A DNA stretch of 64,000 nucleotides. Origin: Echinarachnius parma. Taxonomy: Eukaryota; Echinodermata; Echinoidea; Clypeasteroida; Echinarachniidae. Positions 1-11,877 of this stretch are shown here, piece after piece. The notes under the pieces are model-generated. The model saw only the letters and a program-made list of their open reading frames with translations, did no database searches and was not told the origin of the DNA. The stretch is from NCBI GenBank assembly GCA_037951105.1, contig JBAMJV010005526.1, positions 52,501 through 116,500 of the forward strand, given 5' to 3'. Numbering within the stretch: position 1 is the first letter of the stretch; every line of letters starts with the position of its first letter. Made by a program: the position numbers and the translations under genes.

Positions 1-135
1 TGTTCAAAACTGTTGGAAAGACTAATATATGATAGATTGTATAATTTCTTGTCAAAACATAATATTCTAATTCCAGAACAATTTGGATTTCGCAAAAATC
101 ACTCTACATCACTAAGTATAACTAGATTTTGAATT
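1..135 (+). pseudogene. LINE A reverse transcriptase fragment, piece 1
   Basis: The + frame reads a non-LTR RT segment with the motifs SKLLERLIYDRL and EQFGFRKNHST, which matches the fingers region of CR1/L2/Jockey-type RTs. The reading stops around 130 where a TIR element begins. The same RT resumes near 1866 and again at 4563. The 5' part, with the endonuclease, lies outside the window. Confidence 0.8.
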
Positions 136-846
136 CGTCAATTTGACGAATTAAGGTTATACGTACTGAAAATACTATATGGTATTACATGTACATTGCC
201 GTTTCAACAGGAAATATGATGATTTAAGTACATTTATTGATATAAATGAATTACACAAAAAGGGTAAAAATATTAATTCATAACATTCAATTGTAATCCA
301 AAGGGGAGTGGGAATCTCTTAAATTTACCAAAATGACTGTAAAATGGCTCTGTACCTGACGTTTTATTTCGACCATTTCGACCTTTCCTTTGGGCGATTT
401 TGGCCCGGATTCGAGTATGTTAAAGCTGAGTTTCCGCTACACAATCATTTTTTTCGATTGAAGGTTGAACTTTTGTTTTATTTTATCGTGCACAATGATG
501 ACTTTAGGAAATCTGATTGGCCAATGTTAGGTATGTAAAAGTATATGCAACTCATACTCTTTCAGAATATAACAAAAATATTTGGATATATCCATGTATC
601 AAAGAGGTTGTGACCGATAAGAAAAATGCATGTTTGACCAGATTTAGCCAATTTTCACACTCTTGCGCGATTTCAACTTTAACCGTCAATATGATGACTT
701 TATAACATTTACTTGGCATAAATGAGGTATCAGTTCATATCTACAACTCATAATCTTTCCGGATATTAAAAGAAAATTGGGTGTTTGTGGACTTTTAAAA
801 AGTTATGGCCGAAATAAAAAAGATGTTTTTACCATATTTTGCCATT

Positions 847-1135
847 TTGCGTGCGCGCGTAATTTGACTTTGACGCGCGCGTACTCCGTCATTATGAGTC
901 AACAATGACTAAACTTGATAGGGTGTGTTAAGTAATGTATAAGAATTTCAAAATTTATCAAACAAATAAATTGTTCCTATTCATTTGCATTACGCGCGCA
1001 AATACGCGCGCGCCGACGCGCACGCGCGGAAATTTTTGAAACGCTTAAAATTGTCTGAAACATATAGGTTCCTTAGGTTTGGGTTTTGAGCATTTTTTGA
1101 AATTTGTTTTCATTGAACGGACGCGTACGTGCGCA
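847..1135. repeat. CpG-rich alternating purine-pyrimidine clusters
   Basis: Several runs of CGCGCG/ACGCGC words (around 849-885, 992-1028 and 1120-1133) stand out from AT-rich surroundings. No ORF or known element is recognised. Such alternation favours Z-DNA in principle; that is inference only. Confidence 0.5.
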
Positions 1136-1187
1136 TCTCTAAGTGTATGTGCATAAATAAAGTCTAAACAGTTGACCGTTGACTTGA

Positions 1188-1583
1188 TTAAAGGGACTTA
1201 GTAACATTGTCCAAATCCTCAAAATAAAATTTTAATTCTAGTGGTTCCTTTATACCTTGTTGTATTCGTATTAACAATAAAATCATGGGACAGCTTTCGG
1301 TTTTTCAAATTTCCCTTTCATTACAAAGATATGTATGATTGAAGTATTCAGATAAGAAAATCTCCGGGCGAGATTTTCATCCCTGTACAAAGTGAATGCA
1401 GTGAGTTGGTGAATATCACCCAATATCACTTTGCATTTTCGCTCATTACTTGGCCATACATTGTCCATTTGACTTGAAATTTTCACACAATACCCTGTGG
1501 ACATATGAGATAACAACAATATACATTGCATCAACCATTCATCAGTTTTTGCACATCTCAACAAAGTTACTAGATCCCTTTAA
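1188..1583. mobile_element. MITE family B, copy 1
   Basis: The element is 396 bp long, flanked by TTAA on both sides, with imperfect terminal inverted repeats of the form AGGGACTTAGTAAC / GTTACTAGATCCCT. It is homologous in opposite orientation to 19943-20328: the shared interior includes the GTATTCGTATTAACAA and CCCATGATTTT regions. There is no coding capacity. Confidence 0.75.
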
Positions 1584-1859
1584 TATTGATGCCAAATTTG
1601 GATTGAAACTGATGATGCATGACTAAGATATGATGATTATTGATATTTTACAAAATGGCGTCCTGATGACGTCACACTGATGTGACGCCACTGAAAAAGT
1701 TCGCAGTTCTAAGTTAGAGCATGATCTATCATCATGTGAAGATTATGACAATTGATTCATCTGATCTTGAGATATGCGACGAACAAAATTGGGAAGAATA
1801 ATAATACAAATCCTGACGAAATCAATAAGGTTATACGTATGATATACGCATAACCTTAA

Positions 1860-2046
1860 TTAATTTCACGGACCATAATTATTCTATATAACATTGATGA
1901 AGGCTATTTTGTACGTGGTGTTTTTATGGATCTATCCAAGGCATTTGACACCATCGACATTTGACACCATAATTATTTACTTGATAGAAAACATTATGTG
2001 GTTGTAGATGGTGTCGAATCAGAATATTTAAATGTAGACATTGGTG
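1860..2046 (+). pseudogene. LINE A reverse transcriptase fragment, piece 2
   Basis: The + frame gives the RT motif A region (VFMDLSKAFDTID) followed after a small disruption by LDRKHYVVVDGVESEYLNVD. It ends exactly at the 8-bp target duplication of the hAT-like element at 2047. This is continuous with pieces 1 and 3 of the same LINE. Confidence 0.8.
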
Positions 2047-2157
2047 CAGGGGCGTAGACAGGGGGGGGGGGATGAGGGGGATGCATCCCCCCAACTCACA
2101 AGGTGGGGGGGGGGGGATGACGTGTACAATCATCCCCCCCAGGTTTTAGGAAAATAC

Positions 2158-2158
<1 letters not shown>

Positions 2159-2191
<33 letters not shown>

Positions 2192-2265
2192 AATGGTGTA
2201 GGTGCGTGTGTTTGTGTGTGTGTGTGTTTGAATGGTGTAGGTGCGTGTGTTTGTGTGTGTGAGTG
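2159..2265. repeat. (GT)n microsatellite
   Basis: A perfect (GT)n block at about 2160-2188 is followed by two interrupted copies separated by a GTGTAGGTGCGTGTG spacer. It lies inside the hAT-like element. Confidence 0.9.
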
Positions 2266-2787
2266 GTATACACTGTATGAGCTAAGACTTGTTAATTATA
2301 ACATTCAAAATCTAATTTATACATCCAAGTTTTCGCTGCGCGCTTCGCGCGCGAACAGATTCTCTCAGTTTGTTATGTAACTTGTGTATGATCTGGGGTG
2401 AGTACTTTATCTCTACCGGGCATGTAGTTCCCGTGTGCCTACATCGGCATTGCTCTGGCTGATTGTGTGACGTACGTTGCACCATTTCAAGTATATAAAT
2501 GCAACATCTTAACCATTATCCCCCTCCCAAAACCTCCCATGGCTCTGCACCAGCCCTCGGTCGCTTCGCTCCATCGGCACTCATTCGTGGATGTAGGCTA
2601 TGTTGTTGGATAATAGTTGATGTGGCATATGGTTTATGTTGGACATGTGTATGAAAATAAATATAATGTAATATGTGTGTGTGTGTTGAAGTACATATTT
2701 ATTAGTGTGTCAATTATTTGTTTTCTTCGTGAAAAATATATTGAAGATTTCTGGTCGATCAAGTCATATCATGCTTACACAGATGCA

Positions 2788-3474
2788 CTAGATTGCACAA
2801 TTTCAAGTCCAAAAATGAAAAAGCTCCCTACCCTGGAAGGGGGGACACTCCCTCCCACACCCTCCCCCCAAATCATAACACGCTTTCCTAGATACAGTCA
2901 ATCTTACTCCCGAATTTCCTATCTAGGTATGCACCAGATTGCACAATTTCAAGTCCAAAAATGCAAAAGCCTCCTACCGTGGGAGGGGGGACACCCCTCC
3001 CACACCCTCCCCCCAAATCATAACACGCTTTCCTAGATACAGTCAATCTTACTCCCGAATTTCCTATCTAGGTATGCACCAGATTGCACAATTTCAAGTC
3101 CAAAAATGCAAAAGCTTCCTACCGTGGGAGGGGGGACACCCCCTCCCACACCCTCCCCCCAAATCATAACACGCTTTCCTAGATACAGTCAATCTTACTC
3201 CCGAATTTCCTATCTAGGTATGCACCAGATTGCACAATTTCAAGTCCAAAAATGCAAAAGCTCCCTACCGTGGGAGGGAGGACACCCCCTCCCACACCCT
3301 CCCCCAAAACATAACACGCTTTCCTAGATACAGTCAATCTTACTCCCGAATTTCCTATCTAGGTATGCACCAGATTGCACAATTTCAAGTCCAAAAATGC
3401 AAAAGCTCCCTACCGTGGGAGGGGGGACACCCCCTCCCACACCCTCCCCCCAAATCATAACACGCTTTCCTATA
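2788..3474. repeat. 145-bp minisatellite, five units
   Basis: There are about five head-to-tail copies of a 145-bp unit beginning near 2793, 2938, 3084, 3229 and 3374. Each contains TTGCACAATTTCAAGTCC, a GGGAGGGGGGACACC segment, CACCCTCCCCCC and CACGCTTTCCTAGATACAG. Unit-to-unit differences are few. The several short ORFs across it are repeat artefacts. Confidence 0.92.
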
Positions 3475-4562
3475 CCATTTTCCTGCTCGCCTTACCGATG
3501 AAAATACCGATGAAAATTACCGATGGAATTTCTTATGTAAACAACGGCGAACTCGCCACTTCCCCTCTGTAGCGTTCATAGTGCAGGGGAATTTAATCGC
3601 CTTTTGCATTCACCGGCCGGAAGTGAAGAATTGTTGCGCAATCGCTTGCTGGCAGATCATATCGACGATCGTGATAAAAACAAATCCACTATACTTTCAA
3701 TAAATTTGTAAGTGATCCGTTTTACATATTGTTCTGTTCATCGTTTGGTTTTATAAATATATGTTTTATAATAAATATATTATTATAACGATGTACATGA
3801 ATTTAAAATTTGTTTTTAACCTTTATATATTCATGCAACATCGAATCAATTTATACATAAACAAAACGTCAACAAAAAAACACGTGCACGATACTCGAGG
3901 TTCACCTTACTACACGAGCTAGCTATGCTGGCGCAGCATAATATTATCGCATGCCGTGTTCCGAAAAAGCGCGTGTTACACTGCTTTAGCCGGAACAAGA
4001 TAACGACCTTTGACCATTTTCATCGGTATTTTTCACCCGAACCATTTCACGCTGACGGTTTCATTGGACTGACACCGATAGAAAGTGAATTTCTCCTACT
4101 CTAAAGTAGGAGAATTTAATCGCCTTTTTCTCTTCTTTTCATCGCCTATTCTATCGGCCTTTTCTCCTCTGAAAGCAACATATATACTACACAAAAGCAT
4201 TAGTTTGTGTCGTTGATTGTCCCTATGAGGCCGCCATCGATTTCAAGCTTACAGCTCATGATGGCGGTCTCCTGCGTTTATGTGCTTTATTTATTACTTC
4301 AAATTGATAATTATTTGTTGTACTTTTCTTTATGTATAATTATCACTTGTAATTATATTGTTAATATTTGAAATACATTTTGTACAATTATGATTATGTA
4401 TTGTTTTGAAAAAATGCAGAAATAAAACAAACAAACAAACAAACAAACACTAGATACAGTCAATTTAGCCCCAATTCCCTCGGTCTCGAAACATTTTGGC
4501 ACGTGGTCTCGGCCAGGGAAAATTTTCATCCCCCCAGGTGTAAGAACCTGTCTACGCCACTG

Positions 4563-5758
4563 CATTGGTGTACCACAAGGTTCTGTTCTAGGTCCACTTT
4601 TATTTTTGATTTATGTAAATGATATGATTAAAACTTTTTGCCGATGACACTGTTGTATTGTATTCCCATAAAAATGTAAATTTACTTATATCAACAATGA
4701 ATCAAGAGTTAGAAAAGCTCAATGAGTGGTTTAAATGTAACAAGCTGTTTTTAAACTTTAAGAAGACTAAATACATTATTTTGCGTTCTAAAAAATTGCA
4801 TATGATATTGATCCTATCATAATTGAGAATAGTGTTATTGAAAGAACTGAGATGATAAACTTTTTAGGTATTATTATTCATGAATCGTTAGATTTGAAAC
4901 ATCATATTGTTAATATTTCCTCTAAGCTATCAAGAAGTATAGGTGTGTTGTATGAATTAAAAAGTTGTTTACCTCTCAAGGTATTGTTTTATATTAATAA
5001 CGCTATTACATTACCACATTTAAATTATTGTAATGAAATATGGGGAAATACATATGAAGCTCATACTAATAAGTTATTTTTGCTCCAGAAACGTGCCATA
5101 CGTATAATAACAAACAGTAAATTCGATACCCACTCACTTCCACTTTTTGTAAATTTAAAAACTCTTCCATTGTTTCATCTTGTAAAATTGAATATATTAA
5201 TTTTTATGTTCAAATTTCATAGAGGTATCCTCCCTGAAGTATTTGATGATATGTTTAAGACTAATATTTTTTTCATACGTATCCCACTCGTAGCTGTCAT
5301 AACCTCCGCAAACCTATTGTACGTTTAACAACAGGAGCCCATTCTATTCGTTTTACCGGCGTCCAGAATGGAATTCCATTAGCAACGATGTTAAATCAAG
5401 CTCCACTCTTACTCGATCTAAAGCTCTATACAAACGCTATGCATTCAATAACACGTCATCCATGACTGACTAGATCTCCTTCGATCCTCTTCTCTCTCTC
5501 ACCTTTCCTATCCTATGTGAATGTGTGTATGAGTGTGATGTGTCTGTGTCTAGTAAATCACTGCTATACATAAACTTGTAATGTTTCTATATATATATTT
5601 TTAATTATTATTCATTTAGTCGTAATGTGTAATTGTTTAATTTTCTGTAATGGGGCCTCACATACAAGCACATGCTGCTTCTCCGAGGTCCCGGCTATTA
5701 TTTATAAAATGTAAATTTGATTGTTGATTTTGTAAACTGAATCTGAATCTGAATCTGA
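4563..5758 (+). pseudogene. LINE A reverse transcriptase fragment, piece 3, and 3' tail
   Basis: The + frames encode [19 protein letters not shown], an [10 protein letters not shown] catalytic motif (the preceding residues are lost in a small deletion near 4635) and the thumb region LGIIIHESLDLKHH. The longest open piece is at 4852-5328 (158 aa), with frameshifts on either side. The element ends in a (TCTGAA)n tail at about 5737-5758, typical of CR1/L2-like LINEs that end in short tandem repeats rather than poly-A. It is a dead copy. Confidence 0.85.
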
Positions 5759-6544
5759 TGTGTGAATTCCTTGATATGATAAATGCATGTCATATGGCCG
5801 ATCAAGTAATTAGTTTAAATGGAAAGTGTTAAAATGCTCCATAGGATTTTGTTGTTGTTTTTGTAATACATAATCAATATCTCAATCACAAGGAGGACAA
5901 TTTGAAAAGCCCAAGCTGGTTTCATATGACTATTATTTACGAAAAGCTCCCATGCATGAGAGTATTGTCGATTCAGACACATATACTAGATACCTTTAAA
6001 TTATTATGCGCGATAAGGTATGTTACCCGATATCAGTATCTAGTAAATAACGAGCACAAGATTATGTTTAACAATCGGTCAATTCCTATATTCCCTCTTC
6101 TGTTACCAAAATAAATAAAAATAATTATACAAAAGTATAATTTTTGTATTGAAGTAAAAAGCGCTTCCATGTAAGTTATCTCTACTTAACTTGATGGAGG
6201 GATTAGTATAATAACATAACATGACTCGTACTCTAGGTTTCTTTTTTTCGAGGGAACATGACACCATAAACCATCCGCAGTTTAATTTTGCGTTTAACTC
6301 GATTCGTGTGCGTATGCAGTACGTGTAATAGATTTATATGCATACGTAATGTAAAATTATTTATCCGAATTCTTTTTCTGTAAAGCCATTTTTATTATTT
6401 TTCTGATTGTATTATCACTTCATTGCACATATAAAACCATGAACTTTACCTTGAATAGCCCTATTCGCTGTCATATATAACGTTGTTGTTTTTTTCCTAA
6501 ATACGCTGAATGCATTTTTTCAAAAACATTTTCATGTTTGTAAG
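5759..6544. other. AT-rich noncoding DNA upstream of gene 1 exon
   Basis: No exon similar to the zinc-knuckle or TRK exons of genes 2 and 3 was found here, so the preceding exons of gene 1 must lie left of the window, upstream of LINE A, or be lost. The 70-aa ORF at 5902 shows no recognisable motif. Confidence 0.5.
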
Positions 6545-7878
6545 GAAAGAACCAGTCACGGCTTTGATGGCTTCCTGAGGTTTCGGAGTGTGCGATGCAC
6601 TAACCCCAAGTGTAAGGAAGTTATCGGATGGTAAGCAATTTGTTTTAATCGTCTGAACCCTTTTTTTTCTTCTTCTGACAGTTACAAATCATCATTGTTG
6701 TTGTTATGTTGGTGTAATAATACATGTATAAGGTCTAATAGTTGTGATTAATGTTCCTATATACTGACTTAACTAAACGGAGTTAATTTATGTTTAATAA
6801 TGTGTTTTCTAAATATAAACAAGTTTTACTTCGATTTGTAGTTAGCACAAGACAAAGGAAAAGGCAAAGGCAACCGTCAATAGGGCAATGTGGTTGAATG
6901 GTGGCTAGAGCAACCGGTCTAGCAATCCTGAGGTCTCGGGTTCGAATTTTATTCAAATTTTATTTCAGTAACTTAAACATGTAGAATGATTTAAAAAAAT
7001 ATCTCTCATCTATGCTTGATTTTATAGAAATATATCTAAAATTTGTTAAAAACGGCCAGAAAATTTGCGCAATTATTAGTCTTCGTGTGAATATTCTATA
7101 CAAGTTTTAAAGAATACATAATTACCAACGTTGCTCCATTATGTTTACATTGTTCATACAGATTATAGTTATCTATTTTACGTACGCTAAAATCCTAAAA
7201 TAGATAATGTGAGATGCATACAACCAAAATCCATCAACATTTTACTATCTCCAGGTACCATTTTCCGGATGCTGGGAACAAATCGCCTCCTTTCTACCTC
7301 TTAATTGTACAGAAGATGATAACGGATACTTACTGTAAGTTTGAGATTCTGCCTGTATAATCAGACACATTATTGTGTTCTGATATCAGATATACAGGGG
7401 CGGAATTGTTATCTTTTATACTTCTGTATACATTGTATTCTGAGGTATTTGTTTGTATACAGAGTTTCTTTTTTCAAATAATCGACGTTTTAGTTCAAAA
7501 TGCTTAAATTTCTACTTGTGTAAGAAATGTGTAGAATTTGTCGTATGTTGACTGAGAGTGGTACTATCATTCACTTCAAGTTTACATTTTGTAACATGCT
7601 GTTAAAAATATCAAATCTTATATCAAGCTACTCATAACGCGAATACTAGGTAACGTGGTTTCATATCTAACAAGTATGAATTATGATTATAAAATGTGAT
7701 GAAATACATTTAAATTCATGTTAGCCTGAAATTATATTAATTTTTAAAATTTTGAATACGAGTCTAATGGTAATTTTTGTATGTGTTTCAACTTTTATGT
7801 GTTCTAACAGGTGATTCGGATGACGAGGTCAAGAGGATTATGTCAACTTTCCAGGACTTGAAGTCATACATGGGCTAG
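6545..7878 (+). CDS. Gene 1: 3' end of Death/Mis18-like zinc protein (three exons)
   Basis: Three + strand exons, 6545-6630, 7255-7334 and 7811-7878 (TAG stop), join in frame with phases 0/2, 2/1 and 1. All introns have AG acceptors and GTAAG donors. They align with exons 6, 7 and 8 of gene 2. The first carries the second zinc knuckle, VRCTNPKCKEVIGW, with a C-x4-C spacing where gene 2 has C-x2-C. The second ends in LLIVQKMITDTY, against WLQAMITDTY in gene 2. The last encodes a short charged tail. Upstream exons (Death domain, first knuckle) are not in the window. The likely role is that of the family: a Death-domain adaptor or sensor with a beta-tent zinc module. An AATAAA at 8654 could be the polyadenylation signal. 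Exon structure was inferred by eye; the paralogue match makes chance unlikely. Confidence 0.75.
6883..6950 (+). repeat. tRNA-like sequence (SINE head or tRNA pseudogene)
   Basis: GTGGCTAGAGC resembles an A box and GGGTTCGAAT matches a B box at the right spacing. The 5' GGGCAAT has no complementary 3' acceptor strand, so it is not a functional tRNA. It lies in the first visible intron of gene 1. A tRNA-derived SINE head is the likeliest reading. Confidence 0.45.
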
Positions 7879-10150
7879 GTTTCCCCATGGGGAAAGTGAA
7901 TAACGGAAAGTGAATAACGGTTGAGAGTTAGTGACTCTCAAATGTATGTAATTACTGCAATTGATAACTAGTATATCAAACGATAGATATATTTCAATGG
8001 AATTGGCTTCATTTGGCGTCATTGCTAATGTTGAAATAATCAGGAACTCACACCAAAGTGTTTATTGTAATGTATCTACAAGTAAGGCTCTTCATACCTT
8101 TGCTAGAGCTAACAGTGAATATTCACACCGATTTTCACGAACATTTTTTTTGCTTATCTATATTTACCATGGAAGAACACTCTAAATGCATGAATCGGAA
8201 TAAGTCAGCTTTTATAATATGTGGGTTAACACAATATCTTGCTAATTCACGGGCCAGAAAGTTAATTAAAAATGTACCTTCAACATGTGTTCCAGTAGTC
8301 ATGGAGGCATTGGCAACACTTATTATGTTATTCTTTAGTGATGTAACTACAGGGTGGGGCAAGTGCAAGAAATAATTTGACGATAAGAACAGTAACACAC
8401 ATACATGCTTATACAGGAAGGAAATGTAAAAAGTGTCTCAAAACAAGTGGCGTGGTCCCAATCCGTCATATTCACGCAGCGCCACTGGCTGCCCATTGAA
8501 AAGTTCACAGGGTTTAGACAAAATTAATGGTAACAAATGGTCAGTTAATGATTATTTCAATTTTGGGATTGTTTTTCCTTTAACTGAAAGAGAGCTACAC
8601 TTGGTCTCTAAATGGCTCTAAAACGTTGACAGTATCATCTCGGAAATACAAACAATAAAAACCGAGGAATGGAGGATATTTATATGTATTTGAGATTTGT
8701 TGTTAATGTTTTTATTTTGTTTTGTTTAGAGAGAATATCAAACATTGTTTTGAAGATCTATTTATTCAATGACACCCTCAACTTGTGTTACTTGTTCTTT
8801 TCGCATTGCAAGCTAATTCAATACTTGATTCTACAGATTATTGTATTGTGTTACTTTGTAATATATATATATAGCAAGCTACAATACCAAAGCTATCATT
8901 ATAACTCTTGACATATATATTGCATAAGTCCCTGAAGTCACTGAATTCGGGACCCCGTTGTTAAAAGTCAAGTGCATATCTAATCGTGCCACAACACTTC
9001 AATAATGCTCTCTGAGCTTACTGTGCTTCCCTTCTATCTTGATATTATGTAGTTTTAAATGTGTATACATGTATGCATTATATGTATTCTCGATAGCGTT
9101 CTATGATTACAATTTTGTATTGAAACATGAGCGACATGCTTTGTATTTGAAATGGAATGTTGATATATAAACAAGATATTAACATTTGATCAAAAATTAA
9201 ATCAAAGAAAAATATCGTTAATAATTAAAAATGAAGTACACGTAGTATGTATGCAATTATACAATGATTAGTATTTATGTTAAGAATTGTTAAGCATATT
9301 ATTATTTAGTATGCAATGCTGTAGAGAAGCTGCGATATAAAACCAAGAATTTTCATTTAGTTGCTCTGTTTAAAATTATCTTAATTTGTTAGTGTTATTT
9401 TGAAGATATCTTGCAGATAATATGAGTATACATCGACTGAATGTAAATATACGCGTTATATAAACCATCTGATATTGTATGTACTTGTTAATAGCTCAAC
9501 ACGTCATGCATCGATTCTAATCATATTGAAGCAAAGGACAGATGTATTAGTGAATATGTTGTCGAATTCACATTGAATTGTTCTTCGATATTTTCACAAG
9601 GAGATCGCAAATTTGGTCCCTAAAAATCCTTTACAAAACTTACAAGCTGTACATTATGCAGTGAGTATATTAGCGCATTTGCCTAAATTATTCAGGATCG
9701 AGTATTATCAGCTCAATAGTTGTCTAGACTTCACAAGGCCAAGTGACATTAGACAATAGCCATTGTGTGATACACACTGACACAAAATCATTGAATTGTG
9801 TTTTCGTCTCAGTTAGGTAGCGCAAGAATTGTTTGGTCCAAATTTTACAATCTAGTTTTGAAAATTGATTATTGACGTAAAATTGTAATTATGTGAATTG
9901 TGCAGCACAGCATTACCCAACAAAATGTTGCCCTTTCATCTCCCTCCTGCTTCAATGTGTAAATATTCGATACAACATTACTTGTAAACAAAGTGACGAT
10001 ACCCAGTATGTATAGATTTTAGATTCTAGTTTGCTTTCGCTGATCTTTACTTTGAAATGTTATTGCTCACTTAGATTTCAACTGCGCTTGTAAATATGTT
10101 TATATATATTGTATTGTGTTTTGTTATGCATTTGAGAACAAAAGGTGATC
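7879..10150. other. Noncoding AT-rich DNA downstream of gene 1
   Basis: Short ORFs on both strands (8058-8398, 8433-8621, 8669-8911) lack motifs, splice context or paralogue support. No tRNA or rRNA was seen. A (TA)n run is near 8862. The gene 1 3' UTR probably occupies the first several hundred bases. Confidence 0.5.
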
Positions 10151-10345
10151 CATTAAAAAAGTGATAAGTGAGACTTCAATCATACACGAATATCATTCTA
10201 AGATTCTCCTCAATACCAATACGTTGTAATGTGATGTATTTTTGTTTTAATAGCAATAATGACAGAGTTTATCACCTTTGCACACCTTTGCTGATCTTTA
10301 CTCTGAACATTTGATTGCTCAGTAGTCTTCTATCTTCTGCACATA
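10030..10345. repeat. Diverged tandem duplication with MITE C remnant
   Basis: GCTGATCTTTACTTTGAAATG near 10040 recurs as GCTGATCTTTACTCTGAACAT near 10289, each followed by ATTGCTCA and an ATACGTTTA/ATATGTTTA end. Between them, about 10155-10210, GTGAGACTTCAATCATACAC matches the interior of MITE family C (23387-23765). Confidence 0.5.
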
Positions 10346-10692
10346 CGTTTATGTTACTGAACTTTGCTGAGAATTTTGATGGTTGATGATTCGAAAAATT
10401 TGTATGTGTATTTGGTATGTTAAGGTAAGAGATATCTGAAAATGTAAAGTCTTGTTGGTTTAGGTTGCTTTGATAAACTACGCTGTTTTGTATATTGTAG
10501 AATACATTTCTTTACGGGGGTTAAACAAATTACCCCTCTGTACAATCTATGGAAGTAAAACAAAATAAAGTTATGTAGTGTTATAAATGTGTCAAATGTT
10601 CTGCTTATCACTTAACACTACTACTTGAGTTACATTATAAATATAAATTGTTGATCATTAACTAATAGATGTATGCCTATTTCATTTAAAAG

Positions 10693-11255
10693 TTAAAGGG
10701 ATAGTTGAGTTCTGGTAAGGAGAGTACAGTTTTAGTGAAACTGAATTTTAGTAACCCAAACCTGCATCATTACATTACAAACTAATAGTTATAACTAGAA
10801 AGGAACACAAAATTACAAATGACGTAGTAAAGATCATGTTATCATTCAAAAAGAGCCGTTAAAACGTAAGAGGGCGCTCTCTAAACACTCATCGGTTTCA
10901 ACCATTTTGAATAAAATATTGTGCATGTGATGCTTTGTTGAAATAGTGATTAGATAGAGAAATAACCAACAACTATTTAAATACCTATTTTGTAACTTTT
11001 TGAAAAGAGGAAGCATTTTAAAAAATTTTTAACGGCTGGTTCAAAATTCTCTAATAAACCCGGGGCCCCGGGTTTATTACAAATTGTTATATTTATGGAT
11101 ATTTCAGCCGTTTCTGAATCGATTTTGATCAAACAAAGATGATTTTATTGTTTAAATATTATGCTCTTTCAAATTTTACACTCAGTTTTTCATTACCTCA
11201 CAAACCAATTAAGTAGTCTAGCGCCCTCTGTACCAAAACTCAACTTTCCCTTTAA
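10693..11255. mobile_element. MITE family D, copy 1
   Basis: A 563-bp element with TTAA at both ends and about 25-bp inverted termini (AGGGATAGTTGAGTTCTGG / CCAAAACTCAACTTTCCCT). It is nearly the same sequence as 61194-61756, and a diverged inverted copy lies at 26559-27080. It has an internal palindrome CCCGGGGCCCCGGG near 11058. No ORF. Confidence 0.88.
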
Positions 11256-11404
11256 GGTAGGGTCATTAGTATAAATGATGTATATTTACTCAATAAATTA
11301 ATTCACGCTATAAATAAATGATGTGTACTTTGTGGTTTCACTTTGCACTTGTCAATAATTGTGTTACAATGTTCACCTAAACCAAACACTTAGCAAATAT
11401 CTTG

Positions 11405-11607
11405 TACAGTCGAACCTCGTTATGAAGAGCGCTGATCTAACAAAAACCTCTTATAGCAATGTACTTTGGCTGGTTTTAGCTCTGTATAGTCCCCTTTTGA
11501 CCCTGTTAAGAGATACCTAATACTATGGCATTTCATATTAGTATACATGTATACTAATATGAAATGCCATAGTCCCAATTACCTTGTTATAAAGAGGTTC
11601 CACTGTA
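11405..11607. mobile_element. Mariner-like MITE, copy 1
   Basis: TA-flanked inverted termini CAGTCGAACCTCGTTAT / ATAAAGAGGTTCCACTG. A near-perfect palindrome centred near 11555 (CATTTCATATTAGTATAC and its complement) fills the middle. The termini match the CAGTGGAACCTC pattern common in Tc1/mariner MITEs. Confidence 0.8.
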
Positions 11608-11697
11608 CAAGTTCGTGCAGAATTATACACCAACGTGATGGGTTCACAACGTTGGTTTATGTAGGTTTATAATGATGCAATCTATACACAAAGATAC

Positions 11698-11877
11698 TAC
11701 AGTGGAACCTCGTTATAGAGAGCTCTCATATCACAAAACCCTCTTTCAACAGGGTAAATTTGCTGGTCCCAGTCGTGTTATATTCTTTTGTGTTTTACCC
11801 TGATATAAAGGGATACCTTATACAACAAGGTAATGTTCATGGTCCGAAGGACCTTGTAATAAAGAGGTTCCACTGTA
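11698..11877. mobile_element. Mariner-like MITE, copy 2
   Basis: Same termini as the copy 90 bp upstream (CAGTGGAACCTCGTTATA / AATAAAGAGGTTCCACTG), flanked by TA. It is 180 bp long with no ORF. The segments following the two copies are also similar (GTTCGTGCAGAATTA and GTCGAGCAGAATTA), so the pair may derive from a local duplication. Confidence 0.8.

Larger units (their letters stand above)
151..1859. mobile_element. TIR element inserted in LINE A
   Basis: The ends are inverted copies of GGTTATRCGTA flanked by TTAA (151-154 and 1856-1859). The insertion interrupts the LINE A reverse transcriptase. No transposase ORF is seen, so it is non-autonomous. The exact borders are uncertain because the left flank is itself palindromic (AATTCGTCAATTTGACGAATT-like) and a second TAAGGTTATACGTA copy lies near 1827. 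It contains a smaller MITE at 1188-1583 and a CpG-rich alternating stretch around 847-1135. Confidence 0.55.
2047..4562. mobile_element. Non-autonomous hAT-like element
   Basis: Terminal inverted repeats CAGGGGCGTAGACAGG (left) and CAGTGGCGTAGACAGG (right, reverse complement) lie between perfect 8-bp direct repeats CATTGGTG (2039-2046 and 4563-4570). The 8-bp duplication and CAG-starting termini are typical of the hAT superfamily. Removing the element rejoins the LINE A reading frame just before its PQGS motif. The interior holds poly-G, a (GT)n tract, a five-unit minisatellite and AT-rich sequence, but no transposase ORF. Confidence 0.85.

Noticed and set aside
1188-1583. Calling the TTAA MITEs piggyBac
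   Set aside because: TTAA fits, but the terminal bases are AGGG/AGTG rather than CCY and no transposase is present.
2617-3572. Chain of overlapping ORFs
   Set aside because: They follow the 145-bp minisatellite and repeat the same peptide; no independent coding evidence.
8460-8515. Short QRHWLPIEK-like peptide resembling a LINE RT C-terminus
   Set aside because: Only about nine residues with no flanking similarity; chance cannot be excluded.
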